DNA from: Brevundimonas subvibrioides
Lineage (GTDB): Bacteria; Pseudomonadota; Alphaproteobacteria; Caulobacterales; Caulobacteraceae
Assembly: GCF_027271155.1 (NCBI RefSeq)
Contig: NZ_CP114542.1
Span: 1,426,001-1,490,000 of the forward strand
Direction: 5' to 3'
Length of the DNA stretch: 64,000 bases
Of the stretch, positions 1-8,777 are shown piece after piece (position 1 is the first letter of the stretch; the number at the start of each line of letters is the position of its first letter). A program made the translations under genes and the position numbers. The notes beneath the pieces are model-generated. The model did not search any database and had not been told where the DNA came from. It saw nothing but the letters and a program-made list of their open reading frames with translations.

Positions 1-249
1 GATGCGATGCGCAGGCACGCCGACACCATCATCATCGATGCACCGGCTGCGGACCGCAGCGACCTGTCGATCACCCTGGCCCCCTTTGTGAATGCGACCG
101 TCCTGGTGGTCGCCGGCGAGATGTCGGGGGCCGCCGAACCCGTGATCCTGCGCGACGAGATCGAGGCGGTCGGAGGCCGCATCGCCGGGGTGGTTGTCAA
201 CCGCTCCACCTATCGCCCGCCGGCATTCCTGAGGCGGCTGACGGGGTAA
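1..249 (+). CDS. C-terminal end of a polysaccharide biosynthesis tyrosine-kinase/ParA-like ATPase (partial)
   Basis: The reading frame is already open at base 1, so only the last 82 residues are seen. The stretch DTIIIDAPAA followed by VLVVAGEMS and GVVVNRS resembles the C-terminal half of the BY-kinase/CpsD-type P-loop ATPase fold: a Walker-B-like hydrophobic strand ending in D, then a strand leading to a V-N-R/K segment. Proteins of this type regulate exopolysaccharide chain length at the inner membrane. The Walker A region lies outside the window, so the ATPase call rests on the C-terminal pattern alone. A ParA/MinD-like protein is the alternative. Confidence 0.5.
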   Translation, partial: DAMRRHADTIIIDAPAADRSDLSITLAPFVNATVLVVAGEMSGAAEPVILRDEIEAVGGRIAGVVVNRSTYRPPAFLRRLTG

Positions 250-343
250 GGGCACGCTACGTCCGAAACTGACGCAGGCCTGTGCTATCGGTTGCGACGT
301 GGCTCATCGGGGCGTTCGCCCCCATGCGCAGAGTGCACGCAGG

Positions 344-437
344 TTGCACTGGTGCAATCGGCTCGGTCAGGCCACCAGTGGGTTTCAGCGTCGATTGCAC
401 CTTTTGCACCCGGTTTTTTCGAGTGCAATTCGGGGCC
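344..437. repeat. Cluster of TTGCAC/GTGCAA half-sites, copy A of a dispersed repeat
   Basis: The convergent gap after the first gene holds five TTGCAC or GTGCAA words at 344-349, 352-357, 395-400, 404-409 and 423-428. The first two form a perfect palindrome, TTGCACTGGTGCAA. The last two can pair across a T-rich loop. Bases about 387-437 resemble the reverse complement of about 20496-20550, sharing a CGGTTTT core followed by GAGTGCAA and TCGGGG. This may be a repeat element, a transcript-end structure or an operator; the sequence alone does not decide. Confidence 0.5.
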
Positions 438-2222
438 TCAGACCCCCAGCGCCTCGCGGCCCATGCGCTGCAGCAGGTCGCCCCCCTGGCCCACGGCCGC
501 CAGTCGGCTGGACGCGTGGCCCAGGATGTTGGCGGCATAGATTTCGTACAGGGCGATCTTGCCCTCCAGCCAGGCCGGATCGCCGTCGCCGGCGTTCAGC
601 TTCGCCCTGGCCGCCAGGGCACCTCTCGCCAGCATCCAGCCGCCGATCACGTCCCCCATCAGCTTCAGATAGGCGTCGGCCGCGGCCAGCACGTCGGCGG
701 CCCCGGCCGGATCGGCCTTGCGGTCCAGGATCCACAGGGTGGCGTCCTCGACCGCCGCGATCGCTGTCCTGAACCGTTCGACCGGCTTGCCGGAATAGAG
801 GCCGCCAAGGTCCTTCAGCGTGGCCTTCATCTCGGCGATCACGGCCCTGGCCGAGGCCCCGCCGTCCTGCGACAGCTTGCGCCCGACCAGGTCCATGGCC
901 TGGATGCCGTTGGTGCCCTCATAGATCGGGGCGATCCGCGCATCGCGATAGAACTGGGCCGCGCCGGTTTCCTCGACGAAGCCCATGCCGCCATGGATCT
1001 GGACGCCCTGCGAGGCGATCTCGACGCCTGCGTCCGTCGACCAGGCCTTGGCGATGGGGGTCAGCAGGTCCTCGCGGCCCTTCCAGTGCGCGCGCAGCTC
1101 GGGCGTCGCGGCATGTCGGGCCATGTCGGCGGCCACGCCGGTGGACAGGCAGATGGCCCGCGCCGCCTCGATCCGGGCCTTCATGACCGACAGGATGCGG
1201 CGCACGTCCGGATGATCGAAGATCGGCGCGCCCGCTTCTCCGGTCCAGACCGAGCGTCCCTGACGCCGGTCGAGGGCATAGGCGAGGGCGTGCTGGTAGG
1301 CCCGATCGGCGATGCCGACGCCCTCCATGCCAACCCCCACCCGCGCCGCGTTCATCATGGTGAACATATGGGCCAGGCCTTCGTTGGGCCGGCCGACCAG
1401 TTCGGCGGTCGCGCCCTCGTACTGCATCACGCAGGTGGGCGAGGCGTGGATGCCCAGTTTGTGCTCGATGCCGACCGGCCTGAAGCCGTTGCGGTCGCCC
1501 AGGGTGCCGTCCTCCTTGACCAGATACTTGTTGGCAAGGAACAGGCTGATGCCCTTGGGTCCGGCGGGCGCGTCGGGTAGCCGGGCCAGGACCATGTGGA
1601 CGATGTTGTCCGTCGCGTCGTGGTCGCCCCAGGTGATGTAGATCTTCTGGCCGGTCAGGCTGTAGGTCCCGTCGCCGTTCGGCGTGGCGGTGGACGTCAG
1701 CGCCCCGAGGTCCGACCCGGCCTGGGGCTCCGTCAGGCACATGGCCCCGGTCCACTCGCCACTGACCATGCGCGGCAGATAGGCGGTCTTCTGATGCTCG
1801 GTGCCGTGCGCCTCTATGGCCTCGATGGCCGCCAGCGACAGCATGGGGCACAGGCCAAACGCCATGTTCGCCGCGTGCACGGTCTCATAGGCCGCCAGCT
1901 CCAGCGCCTTGGGCAGGGCCTGTCCCCCGGCCGAGACGGGTGCCGCCAGACCGGTCCAGCCGCCCGCGGCGAACTGGCGATAGGCGTCGGCGAATCCCGG
2001 CGCGGCGGTGACCGCCCCGTTCGCATATTTCGCCCCGGCCAGATCGCCGGGCCGGTTCAGCGGGGCCAGGACTTCCTCGGAGAACTGACCGGCCGCTTCC
2101 AGCACGGCGTTCAGCACGTCGCCGTCATAGTCGGGAAAGGCCCCGGTGGCGGCCAGGTCGTCGATGCCGGCGACGGCGGTCAGGCTGAAGGCCAGGTCGC
2201 GGACGGGGGCACGATAGGTCAT
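438..2222 (-). CDS. Acyl-CoA dehydrogenase, long (FadE-like) form
   Basis: 594 residues. Oxidises acyl-CoA to trans-2-enoyl-CoA with FAD as cofactor, in the beta-oxidation step of the cytosol. The FAD/substrate-binding middle region shows MCLTEPQAGSDLG and YITWGDHD. The helical C-terminal dehydrogenase domain contains GGMGFVEETG and YEGTNGIQAMDLVGRK, and a C-terminal extension typical of the roughly 600-residue ACAD subgroup follows. The frame is open far upstream, but the start at 2222 is preceded by AAGGAT and fits the family N-terminus (DLAFSL...). A start at 2270 would add 16 residues. Substrate chain length cannot be told from sequence. Confidence 0.88.
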   Translation of the reverse strand: MTYRAPVRDLAFSLTAVAGIDDLAATGAFPDYDGDVLNAVLEAAGQFSEEVLAPLNRPGDLAGAKYANGAVTAAPGFADAYRQFAAGGWTGLAAPVSAGGQALPKALELAAYETVHAANMAFGLCPMLSLAAIEAIEAHGTEHQKTAYLPRMVSGEWTGAMCLTEPQAGSDLGALTSTATPNGDGTYSLTGQKIYITWGDHDATDNIVHMVLARLPDAPAGPKGISLFLANKYLVKEDGTLGDRNGFRPVGIEHKLGIHASPTCVMQYEGATAELVGRPNEGLAHMFTMMNAARVGVGMEGVGIADRAYQHALAYALDRRQGRSVWTGEAGAPIFDHPDVRRILSVMKARIEAARAICLSTGVAADMARHAATPELRAHWKGREDLLTPIAKAWSTDAGVEIASQGVQIHGGMGFVEETGAAQFYRDARIAPIYEGTNGIQAMDLVGRKLSQDGGASARAVIAEMKATLKDLGGLYSGKPVERFRTAIAAVEDATLWILDRKADPAGAADVLAAADAYLKLMGDVIGGWMLARGALAARAKLNAGDGDPAWLEGKIALYEIYAANILGHASSRLAAVGQGGDLLQRMGREALGV

Positions 2223-2360
2223 GGGCAGATCCTTTTCGGAGCCAGGCACCGCTCCGTTCGTCTTCTTCATGCGACGATGCCGTGGCGTCAGGCAAGGGAT
2301 GGCTTGGCGTCCGGCCTCAGGTGCGCCAAGCTGTGCCCGAGACTTCAACGGGGACACCGT

Positions 2361-2912
2361 ATGGCCGAGCCACGCAATCGCTATTCGATCGTATCGCTGA
2401 TCTTCCACTGGGGCCTGGCCCTGCTGATCCTGACGCAGGTCTTGCTGATCACCGCGCATGAGGCGACCAACGGGCCGCAGTCGCGCGAGTTTGTGGTCCT
2501 GCACAAGGAAATCGGCCTGACCATTCTGCTGCTGACCCTGGCCCGAATCGGCTGGCGGATCGCCAATCCCGCCCTGCCCATGCCGCCCGGAACGCCTCAG
2601 TGGCAGAAGGTCGCGGCGCGGGGGACGCATGTGCTGTTCTACGTCCTGCTGATCGGCCTGCCGCTGGGCGGCTGGGCAGCGTCCAGCGCGGCCGGGCGCG
2701 ACATCAGCTATTTCGGCCTGTTCAACTGGCCCCTGCTGCCGCTGCCTCAGAGCCGTGATCTGGCGGGCACCTTCATGGACATGCACGAGCTTGGGGTGAA
2801 GTTCCTCTATGTGCTGCTGGGCCTGCATGTGCTGGCCGCGCTGAAGCACCAGTTCATCGACCGCGACAATGTGCTGCACCGCATGGTGCCCTTCATCCCG
2901 CGCCGGCCCTAG
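2361..2912 (+). CDS. Cytochrome b561 family membrane protein
   Basis: 183 residues with four predicted membrane helices (IFHWGLALLILTQ, GLTILLLTLARIGW, VLFYVLLIGLPLGGW, FLYVLLGLHVLAAL). Histidines in the first, second and fourth helical regions (FHW, LHKEIG, HELGVK, GLHVL) suit coordination of two b-type haems, as in bacterial CybB. It likely moves electrons from quinol to a periplasmic acceptor. The open frame runs back opposite the acyl-CoA dehydrogenase, but the ATG at 2361 begins the family N-terminus (RYSIVSLIFHW). It is followed 6 bp later by a YceI gene, a common pairing. Confidence 0.88.
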   Translation: MAEPRNRYSIVSLIFHWGLALLILTQVLLITAHEATNGPQSREFVVLHKEIGLTILLLTLARIGWRIANPALPMPPGTPQWQKVAARGTHVLFYVLLIGLPLGGWAASSAAGRDISYFGLFNWPLLPLPQSRDLAGTFMDMHELGVKFLYVLLGLHVLAALKHQFIDRDNVLHRMVPFIPRRP

Positions 2913-2918
2913 GCTCCG

Positions 2919-3497
2919 ATGCGCCGCCGTCGGTTCCTGTCGGGTGTGATCCTGCTGGCTACCGGGGCCATCGCCCTCGGCGGCCCGCCGGTCCTGGCCC
3001 AGGCCAGCCGGTGGGTCGCCGTGCCCGCGCAGTCCAGCATCACGATGCGCGTCGGCAGTCCGCTGGGTCACCGCAGCGGGCGATTCGAGCGCTGGACGGC
3101 TGACGTCCGGTTCGACCCGGCAGCGCCCGAAGCCGCCCGGGTCGCCGTCACGGTCGAGGCCGCCTCCCTGCGCATGGACAATGCCGCCCTGACCCGGCCG
3201 GCCATCGGACCCGCCCTGCTCGACACCGAACGCTTCCCCGACATCCGCTTTCGACTGACGTCCCTGCGGCGTCTGGACGGCGAGCGGTTCACGGCCGAGG
3301 CCGATGTGACCATGAAGGGTGTGACCCGTCCGGTCAGCTTCCCGGTGACCTTGCGCAGCGATGGCCGGACGGCGCAGATGACCGGCGGCTTCTCGCTGGA
3401 CCGGGCCGCCTACGGAATTGGAACGCAGGGAACGTGGAACAGGCTGATCGGCCGACAGGTGCGGGTGGACGTCTCGCTGGCGACCCGATCCGCCTGA
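2919..3497 (+). CDS. YceI family exported lipid-binding-like protein
   Basis: 192 residues. It begins with a twin-arginine-like or Sec signal (MRRRRFLSGVILLATGAIALGG, cleavage near VLAQA). The rest matches the YceI lipocalin-like barrel: SRWVAVPAQSSITMRVGSPLGHRSGRFERW near the mature N-terminus, then FPDIRF and DVTMKGVTRPVSFPV. YceI proteins bind isoprenoid or quinone-like lipids in the periplasm. Adjacency to cytochrome b561 supports a shared quinone-linked role. The 3' end overlaps the next gene by 64 bp. Confidence 0.85.
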   Translation: MRRRRFLSGVILLATGAIALGGPPVLAQASRWVAVPAQSSITMRVGSPLGHRSGRFERWTADVRFDPAAPEAARVAVTVEAASLRMDNAALTRPAIGPALLDTERFPDIRFRLTSLRRLDGERFTAEADVTMKGVTRPVSFPVTLRSDGRTAQMTGGFSLDRAAYGIGTQGTWNRLIGRQVRVDVSLATRSA

Positions 3498-4414
3498 GCG
3501 AGGGTCTGGACGCGGCCGTCGCGGCGCTGCGGGCCGGGCGGCTGGTGATCCTGCCGACCGAGACCGTCTATGGGCTGGCGGCCGATGCCGGCAACGCCGA
3601 CGCCGTCGCCCGGATCTTCGAGGCCAAGGGCCGACCCCGGTTCAACCCCCTGATCGCCCATGTCGCGGATGCCGGGGCGGCCGAGGCCATCGCCCTCTTC
3701 GACGATGCGGCGCGGAGGCTGGCCGCCGCCTTCTGGCCGGGCCCCCTGACGATCGTGGCTCCGGTCCGGTCGGGCGATCGGGTCTGTGACCTTGCCAGGG
3801 CCGGGCTGGACAGCGTCGCGGTGCGGGTGCCGGGCCATCCGGTCGCGCGGGCGGTGCTGCAGGCCTTCGGTGGCCCCGTCGTCGCGCCCTCGGCCAACCG
3901 CTCCGGCCGCCCCAGCCCGACCAACTTCGCCGATGCGGTGGAGGAAACGGGGCCATCCGCCGCCGCCGTCCTGGACGGAGGCCCCTCCGCCGTAGGGGTC
4001 GAGAGCACGGTCGTCTCGGTACTGGACGGCCGCGTCGCCCTGCTGCGGCCCGGGGCCGTGACGCGCGACCAGATCGAGGCCCTGATCGGCCCGCTGGCGA
4101 CCGGCGAACACGGCCACCGCTCCCCCGGCCGCCTGACCACCCACTACGCCCCCGACGCCCCCGTCCGGATCGACGCATTGGATGCCCTCCGCCCCGGCGA
4201 AATCCTGCTCGGCTTCGGCCCCGGGTCCGGCGATCCCCGCTGGAGCCTTAGCCCGACAGGCGACCCGCGCGAGGCCGCCGCCAACCTGTTCCGCCTTTTA
4301 CGCGAGGCGGACAGGGAACATCCGGCGGGCATCGCCGTCGCGCCGGTGCCCATGACGGGGCTGGGTGAAGCGATCAACGATCGGCTGAGGCGGGCGGCGG
4401 GGTTTGTGGGGTAG
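3434..4414 (+). CDS. L-threonylcarbamoyladenylate synthase (Sua5/YrdC)
   Basis: 326 residues. It makes threonylcarbamoyl-AMP from threonine, bicarbonate and ATP for t6A37 tRNA modification. The YrdC domain comes first (VILPTETVYGLAADA, KGRPRFNPLIAHV, RVPGHP, APSANRSGRPSPT). The C-terminal Sua5 domain follows (RSPGRLTTHYAPDAP), so this is the long Sua5 form rather than short YrdC. The start is a GTG with AGGGA just upstream, which forces a 64-bp overlap with the YceI gene. No later ATG or GTG precedes the conserved TVYGLAADA block. Confidence 0.9.
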   Translation: MEQADRPTGAGGRLAGDPIRLSEGLDAAVAALRAGRLVILPTETVYGLAADAGNADAVARIFEAKGRPRFNPLIAHVADAGAAEAIALFDDAARRLAAAFWPGPLTIVAPVRSGDRVCDLARAGLDSVAVRVPGHPVARAVLQAFGGPVVAPSANRSGRPSPTNFADAVEETGPSAAAVLDGGPSAVGVESTVVSVLDGRVALLRPGAVTRDQIEALIGPLATGEHGHRSPGRLTTHYAPDAPVRIDALDALRPGEILLGFGPGSGDPRWSLSPTGDPREAAANLFRLLREADREHPAGIAVAPVPMTGLGEAINDRLRRAAGFVG

Positions 4415-4505
4415 GCTCGACCCGGATCGAACACGGATTTGCAAGTCATGTTGCGCGTCTGAAGGTCTCGTGACAGTCCTGCGTGCAACAAGGGGAACGC
4501 CGGAC

Positions 4506-5339
4506 ATGTCGAACATCATCGGGGCACGCCACCCCCAACGCGTCTGGACCATGGTTCTGTCGCTTCTGGCAGCCTCCATCGGAAGCTCGGCCTTTGCCCA
4601 GACGCCCGAGCCGTTCGCCTCGACCCGGCCGACGGCCCGGATCGAATACTGGCAGCAGCGGCTCAACGAGATCGAGGCCCGGCTGTCGGATCCAGCCAGC
4701 CTCGCGCCGATCCGGCTGGTCTTCCTCGGCGACTCGATTACCGATTTCTGGACCATGGCCGAGAACCCCTGGTTCCCGGGCACCACAGGCGGACGCGCGG
4801 TCTGGACCGGGACGTTCGGCGGCGCGGACAGCGACTATCTCGCCCTCAATATGGGCATCTCCGGCGACCGGACCGAGCATCTTCTCCAGCGCATTCTGCC
4901 GAAAGGCGAGGGCGGACTGGGGGAACTGGATCGACCGGACCTCGATCCCGACGTCATCGTGCTGCTGATCGGCATCAACAACAGCTGGGCCGCCGAGGAC
5001 CCCGCCGTCTCCAGCATCTTCGAAGGCGTCCGCGCCGTCGTGGAGGCCGTGCACGCCCGCAAACCGCGTGCGATGATCGTTCTTCAGTCGTTGCTGCCGA
5101 CCAACGAGACCGATCGGAACGAAAACGTCGTGAAGCCGGTCAATGCGGCGCTCGAGGCCTTTGCGTCTGAAAGTCCACAGACGGCCTACGTCCGCTATCT
5201 CGACCTGTATCCGACCTTTCTGACCCCGGACGGTCAGCAGAACCGGGCCTTCTTCATGGACGCGGTGCATCCGGACGAGGATGGCTATCGCGCCTGGCGG
5301 GACCGTCTGGTGCCGTTTCTGGACGATCTCCGGCAATAG
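4506..5339 (+). CDS. Exported SGNH/GDSL-type hydrolase
   Basis: 277 residues with a Sec signal peptide (cleavage near SSAFAQ, about residue 31). SGNH blocks appear in order: block I VFLGDSITDFW (nucleophile Ser), block II MGISGDRTE, block III GINN, and block V DAVHPDEDGYRAW with Asp and His. The GIS-GDR spacing resembles the platelet-activating-factor acetylhydrolase beta/gamma-like branch, so an esterase or acetylhydrolase acting on lipid or sugar esters in the periplasm is likely. AAGGGG lies 10 bp before the chosen ATG. An internal start at 4551 would still keep a signal peptide. Confidence 0.85.
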   Translation: MSNIIGARHPQRVWTMVLSLLAASIGSSAFAQTPEPFASTRPTARIEYWQQRLNEIEARLSDPASLAPIRLVFLGDSITDFWTMAENPWFPGTTGGRAVWTGTFGGADSDYLALNMGISGDRTEHLLQRILPKGEGGLGELDRPDLDPDVIVLLIGINNSWAAEDPAVSSIFEGVRAVVEAVHARKPRAMIVLQSLLPTNETDRNENVVKPVNAALEAFASESPQTAYVRYLDLYPTFLTPDGQQNRAFFMDAVHPDEDGYRAWRDRLVPFLDDLRQ

Positions 5340-5370
5340 CAGCGTGCCCGCTGTTCCCGGGCTGACCCCG

Positions 5371-5772
5371 TCATCTTGCTGGTTTTTGTCCGAAGCCCGG
5401 CACGAGGTGAGAGGGCCATCCGATGCGGACCAGAAGGCCGTCCGGACCGCACACCCCGACTTCATAAAGCCCCCATTCGCGGTGGCGCAGAATGCCGCCC
5501 GGGCGAATGATCAGGTCGTCCACATGCGCCGCGATGGCGTCCACATCCGGCGTCCGGATGAAGACACCGAAAGGATTGTGCGATTCCGGAACGGTCCAGG
5601 GACCGGCTCCGGCCTGGGTCAAATGGACCTCGCATCCCCAGCCGGTCATGATGCAATAGGTCCCATCGCCACCGGTCCGGCCGAAGCCAAGACGCTCCCA
5701 GAACGGAATCGCCGCCGCCAGATCGTTGCTCGGAACGATGGCGAAGGCGCCAACGGTCGCAGGGATGGGCAT
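5371..5772 (-). CDS. VOC (glyoxalase/bleomycin-resistance) superfamily protein
   Basis: 133 residues with the paired beta-alpha-beta-beta-beta modules of the vicinal-oxygen-chelate fold: VGAFAIVPSNDLAAAIPFWERLGF at the N-terminus and GVFIRTPDVDAIAAHVDDL in the middle, ending in GPDGLLVRIG. The metal-ligand pattern is incomplete (E or H in VHLTQ, E in YEVGV), so enzymatic activity is uncertain. It could be a glyoxalase-like enzyme or an antibiotic-binding protein. The start is the first ATG that leaves the fold intact; upstream open frame carries no family similarity. Confidence 0.75.
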   Translation of the reverse strand: MPIPATVGAFAIVPSNDLAAAIPFWERLGFGRTGGDGTYCIMTGWGCEVHLTQAGAGPWTVPESHNPFGVFIRTPDVDAIAAHVDDLIIRPGGILRHREWGLYEVGVCGPDGLLVRIGWPSHLVPGFGQKPAR

Positions 5773-5881
5773 GGATCTTCTCTGGCTGGATGGATGACGA
5801 GGCTGGGCCCATACCCAGCCTGCGCGGACGATCTCCGGCGTGCAATAGATCGTCGGCGGACATTTCGACCCGAAGGTCCGC

Positions 5882-6961
5882 CTACCCGAACCGCGCCTGC
5901 AGATCGACGCTGGACCGCACGCCCACGTCCCCGAAACAGCTCTCCAGCCATTCCTCCGCGGCCGCCCGGCCACGCGCCTTCAGGTCGTTCAGGAAGGTCC
6001 ATTCGGTGTTGAACTTGGAGCCGAGCGACAGGTCGCCCAGCCAGCTGTCGGCCTCGATGGCGTGCATCAGGACGTTGCGGTAGCGGTCCTGGGCCGAAGG
6101 CGTCAGCCGCCCCTGTTCGATCAGGTCCTGGACGAAGGCGACGGCCCGCAGTTCAGCCACCAGCGGGGCGTTGAAGACGACCTCGTTCAGCCGGTCCATG
6201 ATGTCCCCGGGGGCCTTGGGCGTATCGGCCCGCTCGAAGGCGTTGAGGGTGATCAGCAGGACGTCATTGGGCGTGTCCTCGTAGAACAGCGGCCACAGCG
6301 GCGGATTGGCCAGATAGCCGCCGTCCCAATAGGGCTCTCCGTCGATCTCGACCGCCTGGAACAGCTGGGGCAGGCAGGCGGAGGCCAGCAGCACCTGATC
6401 GGTGATTTCCGCATTGGCGAACACCCGCGATCGGGCATGCCGCACGGCGGTGGCGGCGACGTGCAGCTTGACGTCCGAGCCCCGGATCGCCTCGAAATCG
6501 ATCGCGGCGTTCAGGACCCGGTTCAGTGGGTTCAGGTTCAGCGGGTTGAACTCATAGGGCGACATCGACATCGCCAGCGTCTCCGACGCCCGCCACAGGG
6601 TGGTGTCCTTCAGCCAGGCGGGGGTCAGGGCATTGGACCAGATCGAGGTGTCACCAAAGACGTTCTTGCCGCCCGACTGATTGGTCTCGCGCCACAGCTT
6701 GTCCAGCGCCTTGCGGGCCCCGTCCACTCCGCCGATCGCCAGGCCCGACACCAGGGCCGCGCCGTTCATGGCCCCGGCCGAGGCGGCGGTCACCGCCCGG
6801 ATGTCCAGCCGCCCGTCCTCCAGCAGCCGGTCCAGCACGCCCCATTGAAAGGCACCGTGCGCCCCGCCGCCCTGCAGGGCCAGACAGATGGGACGCGGGG
6901 ACGCGGGATCGGTCGCCTCGGGGGCGGGCGTCGGCGTGGCCTTGCGTCTGAAAAGCGCCAT
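5882..6961 (-). CDS. Patatin-like phospholipase
   Basis: 359 residues. The patatin fold is shown by the oxyanion-hole motif GGGAHGAFQWG near residue 31, the nucleophile motif ASAGAMNG (G-x-S-x-G variant with Ala first) and the catalytic dyad Asp in YWDGGYLANPP. The length and absence of membrane segments fit cytosolic or membrane-associated bacterial patatins of the RssA type, which hydrolyse acyl esters of phospholipids. It is transcribed in the same direction as the downstream VOC gene but separated by about 110 bp. Confidence 0.85.
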   Translation of the reverse strand: MALFRRKATPTPAPEATDPASPRPICLALQGGGAHGAFQWGVLDRLLEDGRLDIRAVTAASAGAMNGAALVSGLAIGGVDGARKALDKLWRETNQSGGKNVFGDTSIWSNALTPAWLKDTTLWRASETLAMSMSPYEFNPLNLNPLNRVLNAAIDFEAIRGSDVKLHVAATAVRHARSRVFANAEITDQVLLASACLPQLFQAVEIDGEPYWDGGYLANPPLWPLFYEDTPNDVLLITLNAFERADTPKAPGDIMDRLNEVVFNAPLVAELRAVAFVQDLIEQGRLTPSAQDRYRNVLMHAIEADSWLGDLSLGSKFNTEWTFLNDLKARGRAAAEEWLESCFGDVGVRSSVDLQARFG

Positions 6962-6982
6962 TCGCCCCCGCCGGTGCTTGCC

Positions 6983-7831
6983 TTATTGCGCGGTCCAGCC
7001 GCCGTCGATCGAGAACGCCGCCCCGTTGGCCGAGGCCCCCAGATCAGAGATCAGATAAAGGAACAGGCCCGACAGTTGTTCCGTGGTGACGAACTGCTTG
7101 GTGGGCTGCGCTTCCAGGATCACGTCGGTGATGACCTTTTCCTTCGAGATGCCGCGCGCCCTGGCCTGATCGGCGATCTGCGACTGGACCAGCGGCGTCT
7201 CGACATAGCCGGGGCAGATGGCGTTGCAGGTGATGTTGTCGCGCGCGACTTCCAGAGCGACCGTCTTGGTGAAGCCGACCACGCCATGCTTGGCGGCGAC
7301 ATAGGCCGACTTGAACGGGCTGGCGACCAGACCGTGTGCGGATGCGATGTTGACGATCCGGCCACGCCCTTGCGCCTTCATGATCGGGATGGCGGCGCGG
7401 GTGGCATAGAAGGTCGAGGACAGGTTGATAGCGATGATCTGTTCCCACTTGTCCGACGGGAATTTCTCGACCGCCTCGACATGCTGGATGCCGGCGTTGT
7501 TCACCAGAATGTCGACGCGACCCAGCTGGTGCTTGCCGAAGGCGACCATGTCGGCCACCTCGTCACCCTTCAGCATGTTGGCGGCGTGATATCGCACGCG
7601 GACGCCACAGCTGGCCTCCAGCTCGGCGCGGGTACGCTCAATCTCCGAGGGATCGCCCAGACCGTTCAGCACCACGTCGCCGCCACGCGATGCGACCGCC
7701 CGGGCCAGCGCCAGGCCGATGCCCGAGGTGGAGCCGGAAATGACTGCGACCTGACCCCGCAGGTCATCGGGATTGCGATAGACGGGACGCTCGGTCGCTT
7801 CGCCATCCTTCTTGCCGGGCCACTGGAACAT
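6983..7831 (-). CDS. 3-hydroxybutyrate dehydrogenase (short-chain dehydrogenase)
   Basis: 282 residues, classical SDR. The NAD-binding motif is SGSTSGIGLAL, the second structural motif NNAGIQ, and the catalytic set is N-S-Y-K with NIASAHG, then SAYVAAKHG. The segments IQHVEAVEKFP, CNAICPGYVETPLV and KQFVT are characteristic of D-3-hydroxybutyrate dehydrogenases, which interconvert 3-hydroxybutyrate and acetoacetate in PHB and ketone-body metabolism. The N-terminus is about 20 residues longer than usual and no later ATG fits. The patatin gene starts 21 bp downstream, so the two are probably cotranscribed. Confidence 0.85.
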   Translation of the reverse strand: MFQWPGKKDGEATERPVYRNPDDLRGQVAVISGSTSGIGLALARAVASRGGDVVLNGLGDPSEIERTRAELEASCGVRVRYHAANMLKGDEVADMVAFGKHQLGRVDILVNNAGIQHVEAVEKFPSDKWEQIIAINLSSTFYATRAAIPIMKAQGRGRIVNIASAHGLVASPFKSAYVAAKHGVVGFTKTVALEVARDNITCNAICPGYVETPLVQSQIADQARARGISKEKVITDVILEAQPTKQFVTTEQLSGLFLYLISDLGASANGAAFSIDGGWTAQ

Positions 7832-7941
7832 GGGGTCTCGTCCACTCTGGTTTCTTGGTGTCGCAGAAAGGTGCGCGACGGTTTCAAGGTTCCGTCAGCC
7901 TAGCCGTTCGCGACTGCGAAGGCGACAGGTCGGGCCAAATT

Positions 7942-8706
7942 TCATGTCCGGGTGAATATCCAGTCGGTGTCGGTCGAGGCCGCCTTGTCGAAGGCGTAGC
8001 CGTCGCGGGCAAAGGCCTTGAGGTCCGCAGCCTTCCCGATCCGCTCGTCGATGGCGAACCGGGCCATCGATCCGCGCGCCTTCTTGGCGAAAAAGGAGAT
8101 GATGCGGCTTTCGCCGTCCTTGGTCTCACGGAACTGCGGGGTGACGACGGGCAGCTTCAGCGCCCTGGCGTCGATCGCGCCGAAATACTCCTGGCTGGCC
8201 AGGTTGACCAGGGTGGGGTCGGACTGGTCCGCCGCATCGGCGTTCAGCTGTTTCGAGATCCGGTCGCCCCAGAAGTCATACAGGCTGGACCCTCGACGCG
8301 TCTTCAGCCGCACGCCCATCTCCAGCCGATAGGGCTGGATCCGGTCCAGAGGGCGCAGCAGGCCATACAGCCCCGACAGGATGCGCAGGTGATCCTGGGC
8401 CCATGTCAGCGCCGCCTCGTCCAGCGTCCGTGCCTCCAGACCCTGATAGACGTCGCCTGCGAAGGCGAAGGCGGCCTGGATGCCGACATCGGTCGCGGCC
8501 GGATCGAAGGCCTGGAACCGCTCGCGGTTGAGCCGGGCCAGATCGTCCGAGATGCTCATCAGGCGACGCAGGTCGGCCTTCGTCTGGCGTTTGGCTGTGC
8601 GCGCCAGACTGGCCAGGTCGTCGGTGAACCGCGGCGGCGTGGCCGGGACCGTCGTTGCGGGTTCGGAAAAATCCAGCCGTTTGGCCGGGGACAGCACGAT
8701 CAGCAA
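7942..8706 (-). CDS. yaaA: YaaA family peroxide-stress protein
   Basis: 254 residues with the full YaaA (DUF328) pattern: the N-terminal LIVLSPAKRLDF, the central LSGLYGLLRPLDRIQPYRLEMG, LYDFWGDRI and the C-terminal RIISFFAKKARGSMARF. In E. coli, YaaA lowers free iron and limits Fenton damage to DNA during peroxide stress. It binds DNA through a helix-hairpin-helix-like element. Length matches the family. The gene stands alone, with convergent or unrelated neighbours. Confidence 0.9.
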   Translation of the reverse strand: MLIVLSPAKRLDFSEPATTVPATPPRFTDDLASLARTAKRQTKADLRRLMSISDDLARLNRERFQAFDPAATDVGIQAAFAFAGDVYQGLEARTLDEAALTWAQDHLRILSGLYGLLRPLDRIQPYRLEMGVRLKTRRGSSLYDFWGDRISKQLNADAADQSDPTLVNLASQEYFGAIDARALKLPVVTPQFRETKDGESRIISFFAKKARGSMARFAIDERIGKAADLKAFARDGYAFDKAASTDTDWIFTRT

Positions 8707-8777
8707 GGGCAGGGGCTCCGTTCGTCAGCCGGGGTGTCTAGGCCGGTTCGGTGACGGAATGAAGGGTGCCGATCGCC

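Noticed and set aside
6062..7903. A 613-codon plus-strand open frame
   Set aside because: Runs antisense to the patatin and 3-hydroxybutyrate dehydrogenase genes, both of which have full family motifs.
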